Below are positions 24,619-36,947 of a stretch of 64,000 nucleotides of DNA, one piece after another. The stretch spans positions 23,388,018-23,452,017 of the forward strand of contig NC_049988.1 in the NCBI RefSeq assembly GCF_000003815.2, in the 5' to 3' direction. A program made the position numbers and the translations under genes. The notes under the pieces are model-generated. The model was not told the origin of the DNA and made no database searches. It was given only the letters and a program-made list of their open reading frames with translations. This DNA is from Branchiostoma floridae (Eukaryota; Chordata; Leptocardii; Amphioxiformes; Branchiostomatidae). Each line of letters begins with the position of its first letter. Position 1 is the stretch's first letter.

Positions 24619-27135
24619 GACCTCCCCCTTTTATGTATAGGTGCAAAAAAATGTCAGAATGGTAGCGTTTATTTTTAAGAAGAGATATTACTTTTACCAA
24701 ATTAAGAGTATTTTCCGCTCAATAAACCACATGCGCCGTTCAATAAAGCAGCGGCTTCAAATGAATAGCTCCTGCTGTGTTTGCGTGTTAAGTTTAACCA
24801 AGAAAAGAAAATCTCCTCCTGTGTGAAAGCTACATATAACAGATACAATCTTTCCGATGTCTTTCCGTTACATTTGAGCTGACTTTACACAAAAGGGGGG
24901 AGGTTTAACCCTATTCAGACCGGGCTTTTTTGGTCATCCCTGGACCGGGGGGGGCTTTTGAGGCCCTCCACTTCTAAGTCCTATAACTCTAAAACGATGT
25001 GCCGTAGGGCCACCAAATTTTCAGGACATGATTTTGACATAATATCTGACAGGAATATTACGTTTGACGTTACGTTGACGTAAGATGACGCAATTATGAC
25101 GTCATCAATTTGATTACATTGGCCAAACCCATGAAAAATGGGTATTCTCAGAAAACTTCAAGTTATGCTGCAAAAATGTAACAACAAGTGCAGATAACAG
25201 AATAATAATGTTCATTACGACTTAAGTTGCCAATAGCAACATCAATGACGTCAATATGACGTCATAACATGACGTCATGCACATCTAAGATACGAGTTGG
25301 GCTCCGCCATATTATATCCACCACCTTGAATTTTTAAAAATACTTTTTTTGCAACAAATAATCACAAAGGGCAATGGAAATAGACTAAATTTATTCATTT
25401 AGATGGTTTTTGATGAAAAAATACCTGGTAGTTACAAATTTTAAGGGAAAATTAGCTTGTTATTCTTGATCTGGCCATTCGGTCCGCCATCTTGGATTTT
25501 GGGCTGATGACGTCATCAAATTAGCATAATTTATGCATATATAATTATGAAAGATATGCTGAATAATATAAGATTTTATTTATGTACCAAAATCGCAGTA
25601 ATATAGCAAATAAATGTGAAAAATACATAGTTAGAACCAAAAATAGTGATTTTTGGCCAAACTGCCTGTCAACAAACGGTTGCCATGGCAACAAGAAAAA
25701 ATGGAAAATTTGTCAAACTTCGTAAAATTGTTGCCAACAATATTTTAGGAAAACTCACCAAATTTGGTGGCTCTAGCGTAAGCCGTTCTGGCGTTATAGG
25801 ACATCGAAAAGAGCGCGGGCCTCAAAAGCCCCCCCCCCCCGGTCTGAATAGGGTTAAGCAAACCTCCCCCCGTTTATGTATAGGTGGAAAAAAGGTGTCG
25901 GAAAGGTAGCGTTAATCATTACTTGAAGAAGAGGCATTGCTTTTACCAAATTAAGAGTATTTTCCGCTCAATATACCACATGCGTCGTTCACTAAAGCAG
26001 CGGCTTCAAATGAATAGCTCCTGCTGTGTTTGCGTGTTAAGTTTAACCAAGAAAAGAAAATCTCCTCCTGTGTGAAAGCTACATATAACAGATACAATCT
26101 TTCCGATGTCTTTCCGTTACATTTGAGCTGACTTTACATAAAAGGGGGGAGGTTTAAGCAAACCTCCCCCCGTTTATGTATAGGTGGAAAAAAGATGTCG
26201 GAAAGGTAGCGTTAATCATTACTTGAAGAAGAGGCATTACTTTTACCAAATTAAGAGTATTTTCCGCTCAATATACCACATGCGCCGTTCACTAAAGCAA
26301 CGGCTTCAAATGAATAGCTCCTGCTGTGTTTGTGTGTTAAGTTTAATCAAGACAAGCAAATCTCCTGTGTGAAAGCTACATTTAACAGATACAATCTTTC
26401 CGATGTCTTTCCGTTACATTTGAACTGACTTTACATAAAAGGGGGGAGGTTTAAGCAAACCTCCCCCCTTTTATGTATAGGTGGAAAAAATATGTCGGAA
26501 AGGTAGCGTTAATCATTATTTGAAGAAGAGGCATTATTTTCCGCTCAATATACCACATGCGCCCTCACTAACGAAGCGGCTTCGCCTGAATAGCCCCTGC
26601 TGTGTTATCGTGTTGAGTTTAACCAAGATAAGCAACATTTACTCTTGGTTAAAACTTACATATAGCAGATACAATTTTTGGAATGTATAGGTGCAAAAAA
26701 GATGTCGGAAAGGTAGCGTTAATTATTATTCTTAAAAGAGGCATTGCTTTTACCAAATTACGAGTATTTTCCGCTCAATATACCACACGCGCCGTTCACT
26801 AAAGTAGCGACTTCGCCTGAATAACTCATTCTGTGTTAGCGTGTTTGACGAAACCAGGAAAATCAAAATATCCTCATGGGTGAAACATAAATATAACATA
26901 TGGTATCTTTCCAATGTCTTTACGTTACCATTGAGCTCACTTAACACAAAAAGATGCTATGTACAGGTGCAAGAAAGATGTCGGAAAGGTAGCGTTTATT
27001 TTTCCAGTAGTATCGTATGTTACCGATATCGTTCCGTTACCTTTGCCTTTGAGCTTACTTTTCAGAAAACTCTCTGAACTTTCTTTACAGAGGTGGAGAT
27101 CGATAGTTACAGAAAAAGATGTTGGAGAGGTAGCG
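24619..27135 (+). repeat. Tandem array of ~297-bp units, each with inverted termini
   Basis: Units start AAACCTCCCCCC and end GGGGGGAGGTTT, so each unit looks like a MITE. Copies: 24619-24908, 25858-26157, 26158-26455 (these nearly alike), 26456-26680 (shortened), 26681-26955 and 26956-27135 (degenerate). All include TGTCGGAAAGGTAGCGTTAA, and the better ones TTAAGAGTATTTTCCGCTCA. The short open frames inside are by-products of the repeat. Confidence 0.85.
24909..25853. mobile_element. 945-bp piggyBac-like non-autonomous element with TTAA target duplication
   Basis: Inverted ends CCCTATTCAGACCGGG and CCGGTCTGAATAGGG are flanked by TTAA on both sides (24905-24908, 25854-25857). The neighbouring repeat junctions read GAGGTTTAAGCAAACC, which is the uninterrupted target, so the TTAA duplication is shown by the array itself. 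No transposase is present. TTAA also fits Kolobok elements, but the CCC terminus favours piggyBac. Confidence 0.85.
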
Positions 27136-27221
27136 TTGAAAGCAAGGAAATTTTAATAAATAAATTAAATATTTAACCTCCTTGTTGAAAGGAAACAACA
27201 GTCGCCGGGAGCACTGCGTAC

Positions 27222-27857
27222 ATGCCCCCGAAGATTGGTGGTCATAATTACGGCGTGTTCCCGTTCAGGGTAAGAGGACTAGTACTGGGCGGCCTGTCCA
27301 GTATGTCGCTCGCGGGTGGCTGTGCCTTGCAGCTTGGCATCCCGACGACATAGCGTCCTCACTACCCGGTAACGTATCATGGGAATATAGCGGGTTTGCT
27401 GTTTATATAATTGTACAAAAAAACTTTCTTATCATCTGGAAGAACATTTATTATCTACAAGCAATAATCACGATCTCCCAGAAAGGCTGATATTTTCTAG
27501 TGTGGTAACAGTTGTGTTTAGCTTAACCTTGGCTAAACAGCGTACAAAGGGGATGGTGTTTTTCAAATTCAAATTTATTCGCCGTCAACTATGAATAACG
27601 AACAACGCGGCATTGGATTTCTAATTAGCAGCTCCCAGAAGAGGCCAGTCATGTGATAGGGCGTTATCCAATGACAGACTAAGGTGGGTTTTTTAAACCT
27701 AACGAATATGCCATAATTTATAGAAGAAACCAGTTTGCAGGGCGTCTGTTTCGGGACAAGTCAAGAAGGAGCCTTGGACCCGTTTCAACACACGGATTAT
27801 CGGCGTGGCTTTGCCGCAAATGGATTCCAACGGAACTACAGGACGGAACGGACATAA
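27222..27857 (+). other. Candidate small gene or leading exon pair (unrecognised)
   Basis: An ATG at 27222 opens 43 codons (start MPPKIGGHNYGVFPF, hydrophobic LVLGGLSSMSLAGG, stop at 27351) in a locally GC-rich block. A donor-like AGG/GTAAGA lies inside it after codon 16, and at 27741 a phase-0 exon after TTTGCAG reads GVCFGTSQEGALDPF and stops at 27855. Splicing would give about 54 residues. No family is recognised; it may be chance. Confidence 0.22.
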
Positions 27858-28329
27858 CCATAGGACACTCACGGCTTGCCGGAACATGCGGAAACGGAGT
27901 ACGTATGTTGGAGAGTCTTCAACGGGGCACAACTCAGGGTGAATTCAAGACTGTGTCGTCTTGACCAGCATAAGCTGGCGGAGACATGGGGAGCACGGCC
28001 TGTTCATCACAAAACAGTACCCGTCTTCGTGAATCTCAGCGGATTTTTCCTAATGTGATGGCCAGATGGAACTATGTTGCTTGAAATGACGTCTTTCCAG
28101 GCGTATCGCCCGACACTGGACTCCAAAATGTGGACTTAAATGTAGCGGAGATTCGTGCATGGATATTGTACACCGATTGTTCCCTCGGTCGACCAATCCA
28201 AGTCCACAATTAGAATCACAAGATAGTTTAGACGGCGAAGCCATAGATGCCGGTGTAGGTATGATTCACACCAAATAAGACACGCATACCCGATGCAAAA
28301 GTTCCAATTTAAGCCACACAAAACACATA

Positions 28330-28940
28330 AAGCCTACCTAAAGATGCGGAAAGGTTTAAACTTACGCCGCCTTTACTAAAAATAAATGACAACAATAGTC
28401 CAAGGAAAGATCACGGAAAGCGTTCGGATAAGTACGTTTCTGCACTTCTTCACGTGCCTTTCGGGGTGTGTAAACGACACATAAACGTGGGGAAATCGTG
28501 ACGGAAATCGACTGTAAATGTGGTCAAAAGATCACGGAAAGGTCTTAATAAACGCGTGCTTTCCGCCCGTATAGGTTACGAAAAACTGTCATCAACGACG
28601 CCTTTAAGCGTCTAATAGTTGCGGAAAGGCACGTGAAGGAGTGCCGAAACGTACATATAAGTGCATTAAAGGGAATCTTTACGTTCACGGATAGATGTCG
28701 TTAAGTTGCGGAAAGGGTGCAGAAAGGTCTTAATAAACGCGTGCTTTCCGCCCGTATAGGTTACGAAAAACTGTCATTAACGACGCCTTTAAGCGTCTAA
28801 TAGTTGCGGAAAGGCACGTGAAGGAGTGCCGAAACGCACATTTAAGTGCCAACGTAAAGGTAACATTAAAGGGAACCTTTACGTTCACGGATAGATGTCG
28901 TTAAGTTGCGGAAAGGGTGCAGAAACGTCGCGTTTACGTT
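28330..28940 (+). repeat. Two-copy direct repeat (~205 bp) in a GCGGAAAGG-rich element
   Basis: The block beginning AAAGGTCTTAATAAACGCGT and running through GTCTAATAGTTGCGGAAAGG to AAGTTGCGGAAAGGGTGCAG occurs from about 28530 and again from about 28735 with few differences. Upstream sequence to 28330 carries related words. Origin unknown, probably a transposon remnant. Confidence 0.65.
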
Positions 28941-28969
28941 GAGTTTAAGCTTGCTTAAATACCAGATTT

Positions 28970-29299
28970 CGTGCTGTGCATGAAAATCCGTTGTTCCCTT
29001 CTTGAGTTATGCTCTTCAGAAGTTTTTGACAAAAATGCCCCTGCTATCCCAAAACTAGACGCTAGGGGGCCCAAACGTATGTCATTTCTTCCTGAGCACA
29101 AGAGCTATCTAACACTCAAAAATCGTGACCATAGCATGTTCAGAACATCGAGATAGCAAAACCGGAAGTTGCGCTGCAGTACCAAGGGGAGCCGCTAGGG
29201 GGCCCAAAATCTAATCATTTCCAGCTTTCATCACACACTACCAAGTACCAACACACCAAGTATGAAACCAATCCACCCAGCCATTCTTGAGTTATCTTG

Positions 29300-29363
<64 letters not shown>

Positions 29364-29415
29364 GACACACAAACGCAGGGTAAAATATAACCTCCATGAC
29401 ATTTCATGGAGGTAA
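28970..29415 (+). repeat. Dispersed repeat ending in a CA microsatellite and ACCTCCATGA hairpin
   Basis: Contains TTCTTGAGTTATGCTCTTCA, CGTGACCATAGCATGTTCAG, CTGCAGTACCAAGGGGAGC, then (CA)n at 29303-29371 and AACCTCCATGACATTTCATG, a short hairpin. Related blocks lie at 23960-24070, 41690-41915 and 62730-62900. This looks like a retroelement 3' end family. Confidence 0.6.
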
Positions 29416-29729
29416 AAACGTACACTTTTGGCTCCTGTGCTCTGGTGTTAAAACCAAATGACCTAAATTTTGGTAAAAGGGTGCACTAGACATTTATTCA
29501 AATGACACGTGTATAATTTTTAGCATAAGACACTTCAAAATGATATATTCGGGGATTTTTTTGTCATTTTCCATAGCCAGAGGGGTCAATGACCTTAAGG
29601 TTGTTGACCCCCCTCTTGCAGATTGCACCTACTGGCATGTATGTCTATTTAATCTAATTAGATAGGTAACCAATCACTTAGTCTGAATCTATATCCTAAA
29701 GGGGGGGGGGGGGTGTCAGCCAATCAGTG

Positions 29730-30400
29730 AGCCCGGTGTTATCTGGAAGAGTCCATTCTTACACGGAGGGGGTCTTTTTTTTTTTAATTCATCATTGGAC
29801 TGGTGAAGTCTTTCAGTGGGTGTACTTTTGGACAGGTCTATTTTGCAATTTTACAGAAAGTGTGCTGGAAAAGTCTATTCTCGCACAGAGGGGGTTATTT
29901 TTCGGACTGGTCTAATTTGCAATTTTACATGGGTGTGCTGGAAGAGTCCATTCTTGCATGCAGGGGGGCTTTTTTAAAAATCCATTTTTTGGACTTTAGT
30001 GATAATGTCAACGTCCTATTTTAGCAGATGTATATTTGGACTGCTCTACTTTACATGGAAGGGCCCGGAACTGGGTTTGCACACGGAAGGGGATTTTTCA
30101 AATTCAGGTTTGAACTGGTGATGATTCAAAATTCAATTTTTAGTGGAAGTGTTTTTAGACTGGTCTATTATTCCTTTTCATGCCCTGGGACCTTTTTTTG
30201 CTAAATTCAATTTTGGATTTGGTTTCTTATTCAAAAAGCCAACGTTTCAGTGGGAATATTTCTAGACTGGTCTATTGTGCAAATTCACATAGGGTGCACT
30301 GGAGTCCATTCTTGAACGGGGGAATTTTGTAAGATTCATTTATGGGTTAAACCGTCATTAGTAAAAGTGATTTTTCAAATGGGTGATTTTGAAATAGTCT
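29730..30400 (+). repeat. Degenerate tandem repeat
   Basis: The theme CTGGAAGAGTCCATTCTT plus a G-run and GGACTGGTCTATTTTGCAA recurs irregularly at about 29741, 29868, 29937, 30065 and 30298. Strongly diverged; no gene. Confidence 0.55.
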
Positions 30401-32454
30401 ATCGTTGCATGGGGAGGAAGATGGCTGAAATATGCTGTATTTGCTCTCAAGCAAATGTCGGCCTTTCTAGTTTTTAATCTGTTTTTTTTTCCTTTTTAGA
30501 CAAATAGTTTAACGTTTTAACGTTAGTTTAATGTACAACGCTTTTATCTTGCAAGCACTGGGCATTGCACATTTGACACTTTTTTCCCTTTTATGACGAT
30601 TTTAATTTTTTACTCCCCTTCGCATTTTCGTCAAAAATGTGGACCTTCCTAGTTTTACTTATTTAAATCTTTGACCAAACAATGCTAAACTTTACGTCTA
30701 CCCGCACCGCTGGAGGATTTGGCCAGGATGTCCAATCTGCAGTGATATTTGATTCAATTTGTCTATACATATTTTGCCATGCTAATACATCTTGACGTGA
30801 AAGATTCTTTAACCTTGCAGAGTGAACTGAGCACAAATATGCTTTATATAACCTGCTTGTTTAAAGTTTGCCTTTCTCCCAACACCCCAAGAATAATTAC
30901 TGTGTTCTTGTATTCTTCATGGGCGCATACGTATTTTCCGTGGCAACTACGTTTGTGTTTGCTTCCGCGACATTTAGCTTCAAAATAGTGCAGTAGACAA
31001 TTTCCCTCAACTCTATCAGAAAGCAATATTTGGTGTAAATATTAAGCAAAAAAGTTTTTTGCACTTAAACCATTAAGCATTATCTATAATTATACATAAC
31101 TATATATAATTATATATAATCATAGATGATTATAGATAATCATACATAATTATGTAAGCTGGCGCCTATAGATTTAGGATGGACGCGATAGCGAGTGATG
31201 TGAGTGCTTGGCTCTCATAGGTTCACCTGTGACATATCCTTGATAGATGTAGACTTGCGGCCAATCAAAACCTGGAAACATTGAGTGCATGTTGCAGGGA
31301 AGACATAATGTTTGATCGGCCGTTTAGCAGCTGTAGATCATGGTAATTGTCGGACTGTGAAGGTCCGAGTAAAAAACACAAAACACTGAGGAACCGTTAT
31401 ACGCTAATCAACATTGAGTATTTACAGTGAATTATATATTGTTATAATGTATCATATAGTATTTTTTTTAAATGAATGCAGGCATGGCCAAATTAATTAA
31501 AAGCGTAAATTCACTCCGTGCAATAGACATAAAATTTCCCTCAACTTTATCAGAAAGCTATATTTGGTGTAAATATTAACTTTAAAAAGTTTTTTTGCAC
31601 TTAAACCATTAAGGATTATCTATAATTATATATAATTATGTATAATGGTTATAGAGACTATGTATGATTATGTATAATTGTCATAAATTGTGCATATAAC
31701 AATGCATAATGATTACAAGTGTTATTTATAATTATGTATAATGGTCATCAGGATTATATATAATTGTGTATAATGGTGAAATGGGTTATATATAATTATG
31801 TATAATGGTGAAATGGGTTATATATAATTATGTATAATGGTGAAATGGGTTATATATAATTATGTATAATGGTGAAATGGGTTATATATAATGGTGAAAT
31901 GGGTTATATATAATTATGTATAATGGTGTAATGGGTTATATATAATTATGTATATTGGTGAAATGGGTTATGGGTTATATATAATTATGTATAATGCCCC
32001 AAAATTATATATATGTATAATTATAGTATAATTGGACTAATCCCTAGAGACCCATTGACGCTTTCCGCATTTTCATTACCCTTTGATATGTACTCAATAA
32101 AGATATAAAGTTGATCGTTTAAAGCATTTCGGAGTTTTGGACTCGAGTCCAGAATTAGAGTTTTTTCCATAATTAAAATTATTACATTGTCACAAATGTA
32201 AATTGAACAGTTATCAAATTTAAGGGGGTATTTCCATATTTTCTATATAACTACTAAGCAGTGAAATATTTATTGGCCAAAAATATTCCCCATAAAACAA
32301 CGAGTTATACATGTTATACGAGTTATACTAATTAAACATCCTGAAATACAAATAAGTAATGATTTCAGAGAGCTAAAGCGAAAAATATGTTTTGACAATA
32401 ATATTTGACAAAGTGTTGTATATTATCAAGATATAGCGAGCTCTCTGTAAACAA
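30401..32454. other. AT-rich gene desert with minisatellite
   Basis: No supportable gene. GTATTTGGTGTAAATATTAA-like and TTTTTTGCACTTAAACCATT blocks occur near 31030 and again near 31570, a ~530-bp duplication. The main structure is the TATAATTATG minisatellite at 31615-32020. Confidence 0.5.
31615..32020 (+). repeat. AT-rich minisatellite, 32-bp unit
   Basis: About seven near-perfect copies of GGTGAAATGGGTTATATATA followed by ATTATGTATAAT between 31770 and 31995, flanked by looser TATAATTATG repeats. Palindromic TATATA/ATTAT content would favour unwinding and slippage. Confidence 0.8.
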
Positions 32455-34628
32455 CTAAGGCTGCGATAACTTTAATACTTCTTCTTCATAGGAATATCCG
32501 AACATCTCAAAGTCAGCTTTAAACTTTCTTGCAACTCTTCTCAAATCTTCCAATGGAATTAATCCGAAGAGGTCCCGAAGTTTTTTCTCTGCTCCTCTTT
32601 TTTTTGTCCGTGGCAGTATGTCATCCCGATTTGTGACTCCTACTTTCCGGAGAAAGAGACGCAGGTCATCAGCTAGCGTCTCTGTGTGTGCTATGTAGTC
32701 ATAGTGAATCTAGAAAAACAAATTTAATGTAGTATTTTATTATTTACTATATATGATTAAAGCTGGTACGGTTAATCTGAAGGAATAATGTAATTACATA
32801 TTCTACATAAAACAATATTATTTGGTTTTTTTTTTTTGCTTTTTTTCTTAATTCACTGGCTTTAGGCCTAGCAATTGTTGTTGAGCAAGGAACTGAGAAA
32901 CCAGGTAATGGAAACCCGCTATGACCATAAAACGCCCACGTCAGCGTCGGGCTGTTCTTTTAGTCACCCCTTAAGCCAGCTCGCTGGTCGGCTGGTTCGC
33001 AACTGCCTGGGTGGTCTCGAGTACATATCGGGTCATACGCGAAACTTTCGCCCAGGATGTTCGGCACGGTGAATAAACGGCGATTCATTGGCCTACTACG
33101 TACGATTAGAGCGTTGAAAACAAAGTCATTGTCAAAAACGAAAAGTTGAAAGATAAAAGAGCTTTGTGGTCTGCATATTATGCAATAGAATTCCTAATTT
33201 GCAAAAAGAATGATTGGCATGGATCATTTTGAATGAAGTTTTTTTTTTTTTTTTAATCTCTGTAACCCAATCTTGACCGGGATTTGGGGGGATTCCTGTA
33301 TCCGAGATAGGCTTGGGCTATAATGAAAAAAATCGCAAAGATTATTCTTCTCTTCGTTTTACCTTTTTAAGATGCTGGTATCGTTTTGATACGTTTGGTA
33401 ATATAAAGTAATCATAACGTCATAATACATTGTTTGTGGCTAAACCGTCTAAATCTAAAATTTCCGTTCTGCTTAAAGATGTTTAGAAAAATTGACTATT
33501 AAGTTTTTTTTTACTAATATTTGAGTCTTCCAAATATTTCCCGATGGCAACGACACTGATATCAATTTTAAGTGACAAATTGACATGGAATTTGTGTAAA
33601 GATACATAACCAGATTTAACGGTTGCTAATGACGTTGTCCACCGTTTTGGTTTCTGATCAAATATATCTTTAAAGTTGCATAAATATGAACATTTAACAA
33701 TGTAAAATGCAACATAAGATTACAAGGGATGTTAATATTTATGGCCAACAAAGATTAAAAGTCACAAACTATTTTGTGGTACAATTGTTGAGAAATATGT
33801 AAGGAAAATTCATTAAATTCCTTAGTCCTGGTATACGTCAATCTTAGCGCCCCCACCCCGCCGATCTGATTTTGCAATATCTGCCTTCGGGTAAAAGGTG
33901 TGTGTTGTAAGCCTGCCCTTCAATTTGTAATCAATTTTATTGAGATTGGTCCATGACCATGAATTTATCATTTACACAAATATGTGACAATGTTGCTGAT
34001 GGATCGATGAATAAATCTATCACAAAACAATATTAATGCCTAACAAATAGTAAACAGTTAATGTCTTTGTAGGTAATTTTACAAGGGTACCTTTATCTGT
34101 ATGTCATGTGGCAGACTTTCACACGTTGACAAATTAAGTCTTGAATTTTTAACATATATTTTAACATACATTTGACAGTTTCCAATTACCATTTATACCA
34201 TAGCATTGTTATTTTATCAATGTTTTTAAGTAATAATATAATATGATAATGTTAAGGTAAGTTTATTATCATGGATTTTGCATGGATTTAAAAAATGCTA
34301 GTTGACGTATGAGGATTATTTATATTAATCGGGTAGTTCATGAATAATAATCACGACAAAGGTATGTTTATGGCAAAAAGATATCAGGGAGCACTTACAT
34401 TGCATATGCTATGATGAGTATCAAAATCTATAAGTCGGATAAGGGGTAGTGTTTGGATATCCATTGATTTTATTTTTGATGATAGTAACAATTCATAAAT
34501 ACCTTACAAGGGATGCAAGCATCTGAAACAGGAATCCAGTGTCTATTCTGCCATTCTTTTCTGTTATCAGTTGCTGCTCTTATGAATGCCAAAAACGGTA
34601 CTTGTTGATTATTCTTGTCCTTTATATT
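32455..34628 (-). CDS. Carbohydrate sulfotransferase (HNK-1/CHST8-14 type), last two exons
   Basis: Exon 34628-34503 (acceptor ATTTTCAG, donor AAG/GTATTT, 42 codons, phase 0 both sides) encodes VPFLAFIRAAT, then NRHWIPVSDACIPCK. Exon 32709-32455 (acceptor TTTTTCTAG) starts IHYDYIAHTETLADDLRLFL and ends with a stop after 84 residues. The pattern VPF..F.R, HW.P....C.PC, then YD.I...ETL..D is the C-terminal hallmark of the sulfotransferase-2 family, Golgi type II enzymes that transfer sulfate from PAPS to chondroitin, dermatan or HNK-1 glycans. The PAPS-binding N-terminal exons (with an RxPFERLxSAYR motif) were not found up to about 42 kb, so the gene is partial here: upstream exons are distant, hidden in gaps, or lost. 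A minus-strand AATAAA near 32268 could end the transcript. Confidence 0.8.
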
Positions 34629-35621
34629 CTGAAAATAGACATTTTTCAAAATCAATTCACTATGAAAATGATTTTTTGCTAATGTGTTTGACATATCCTA
34701 TATTCCGCCAGTGCATATTTTTTCGCTTTTGCTTAAATTTACGTTTTGGGTTTCGGGAAACCCCAACTTAATTTTGTTACTGTGGTACGTACCTTTTTCT
34801 TTATTTCAGACGATAACCGGACCATATGAAACAAAAACAAACGTAGGAAAACGTAGAAAAAAAAATGTACAAGTATATATTCCAGAAACATTATAGCTAT
34901 GTACATAGGCGCCGCTAGGGATGCTGAAGAATGAATTTCGGTAGAATGAGTCAGACCTCGGCACAGACTTTACAATGGTATTGAATGAATGAAAATGCCT
35001 AGCGCCTGTCTACAAAGAAAAAGCACTGTGTACGCCATTTGGCGTCGAAGTATCAGTATGGTTGAACGCAAACATTTCGCTACCACTGCAGTTGGTTATA
35101 AGAGCATCCAGTTTATTTTGAAAGATACAAGATACGACAAAGTATTCGTAGATCAAATAGTGTCATGAAAGCCCATATACGCCCAAATGTAATGGGTAAA
35201 TTTCTGTAAGTTTTGTACCATTTTTAACGCAATGTGGCTTAATAAGGACGTGATTTTATTGCGAAAAAAGTTGGGAATTTTCATAGAATACATTGTGAAA
35301 TACGAGTTTTATATGACTTTCGTTGCCATACAAAATATAACATATAGGCCTAAAATCAACAAAAATAGAGTAATACGTCCATATCAATGTTTCTTTAACC
35401 AAAATACAACGTAGTTGTGAAATTTTACGGATCATAACCTAAGTCCTAGGAAAAATTGTTGTGTTAACTGTTTTAGTTGTGAAAAAGTTAGGTTCGGTAG
35501 TTAGGGATATTCTTAGACTTAAGTCAAAACTCAAGAGATACAATACAGGTGTTTTTTACAACATTACAATGAACAGGGTACCTGGTTGGAACCTGGCGCC
35601 ACATTCGCTAAAAGCATTATA
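32710..35621. other. Sulfotransferase intron and upstream region, unassigned
   Basis: Apart from the exon at 34503-34628, no coding is supported. The interval is AT-rich with a T-run near 33240 and scattered ATGACGTT/GGCAAC words like those in the foldback families. Confidence 0.45.
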
Positions 35622-36553
35622 CACGGCGGTCGGTTGCTAGGGTATTCTTTCCCGTTGCTATGCGCGTTCGACAGAGTATCGGGTTACCAGAGGCCTAGTT
35701 TTGGCTACCCGTAATATATTTGAAAATAAACAAAATGTTTTGACAAGGAAAATGTTTTCAAAATAAGGGTAAATTAGTAGTTTTACATACTTTGAATCTT
35801 GTCGTTTTAATTTAAATAGGTGTTTTGTTTCGATGCTGCTCAAAAAGACGATCATTTTCTGTTTTTAGGCAGGCCTTTAATTTGACCAAACTCTTGATAA
35901 GATGAGCCGCATGCGTCATCGAAAATTCTCGATTTTTGTATTTTTCGTCATCTATGAGGAAAATAAAACTTTTTTGTTTTTGGGATTTTTAATTTTTTTA
36001 TTTCAAGCAAAGTTACAGTCCAAAATATGCAAAAAAATTGCATTTTTCGCACTTAATTACCAATAATTCAAAATCGAAGGCATTTTCTAAAAATCCCAAA
36101 AACAGAAATCTCGGGAAAACCATTGCGGTCATTTTGTGCCGTCAATGAGTTACTTTGGACTCTTCTTGGTCGCGATCTTAAACGAAGTTTGCACGCATGT
36201 CATGCCGCACGGATAGCGGGAGGTGTAACTGATACCGGTCTAAACAACACTTATAATATGTAAGGTCACCAACACAAACGTCGGTAGCTTCGTTAAATAT
36301 AACTTGTCTCAAACAAAGTGATAGCATGGATGTACTGTCCAGAAAATTGTTTATATCAGTGAAAACTATCTTTTTTGGCTAAATCAAGGTAGTTGAGGAA
36401 GAAAGGCCAGATAGCAGTGTTTACCGGCAACGACCGCAGATGACCCCAAATAGAACACGGGTTCGGTTCGCATTACGTCAGATGGAACATCGTGGAACAA
36501 GGTTCTAATTCGGCTAGACATGGGAGGTTTTGAGCCCGTATTTGACCACCGTG
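35622..36553. mobile_element. CACGG-ended transposon, copy A (932 bp)
   Basis: Ends CACGGCGGTCGGTTGCTAGG and (reversed) CACGGTGGTCAAATACGGGC, flanked by ATA on both sides. Copy B at 59099-60031 is in opposite orientation and of the same length, with the same interior (for example ATTTTTGGGATTTTTAATT-like and CCAAGAAGAGTCCAA blocks). A 3-bp duplication and CAC-type ends suggest the CACTA/EnSpm (CMC) group. No transposase, so non-autonomous. Confidence 0.78.
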
Positions 36554-36947
36554 ATATGATAAGATTGTGCGGTGTTGAGGTGGTGCCGTCATCCATAACG
36601 ATTAACTTTGTAACAAACGCCGTATCCTTGTAGGCATCTAATGTCATCTTGTTGGCTTATGATCTTCATCTTTTGCCTAATTTGATTTTAATTTACTCTA
36701 ATATATTAATATTTCTGGCGATGTGATACTTATCTTCTGCACACAGGAATGCTGGTACTGTTAGGTAGGCGGTTAACACAAGTCATCCCTTCCACATATA
36801 GAAAGAAGCAAGTTAACCATTATCACCATCATCATCATCATCAATCGCTGTATTCTGCATCTATAGTTTTGGAAAGCCCTATAGGTGCACCCAGTCTTTC
36901 ATTTTGCTTTCACTAAAGCACTCGACCTCTGTTCTTTAGCTCTGACT

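Noticed and set aside
24641-26690. Repeated ~62-residue frames beginning MEKRCRKGSVNHYLKKRH
   Set aside because: Each is one copy of the inverted-repeat tandem unit; no start context or conserved domain.
29215-29425. Val/Cys-repeat proteins on the minus strand
   Set aside because: Direct translation of the CA microsatellite.
36384-36647. 87-residue minus-strand frame
   Set aside because: Mostly inside the end of the CACGG transposon; the same interior recurs at 59100-59260 without a conserved frame.
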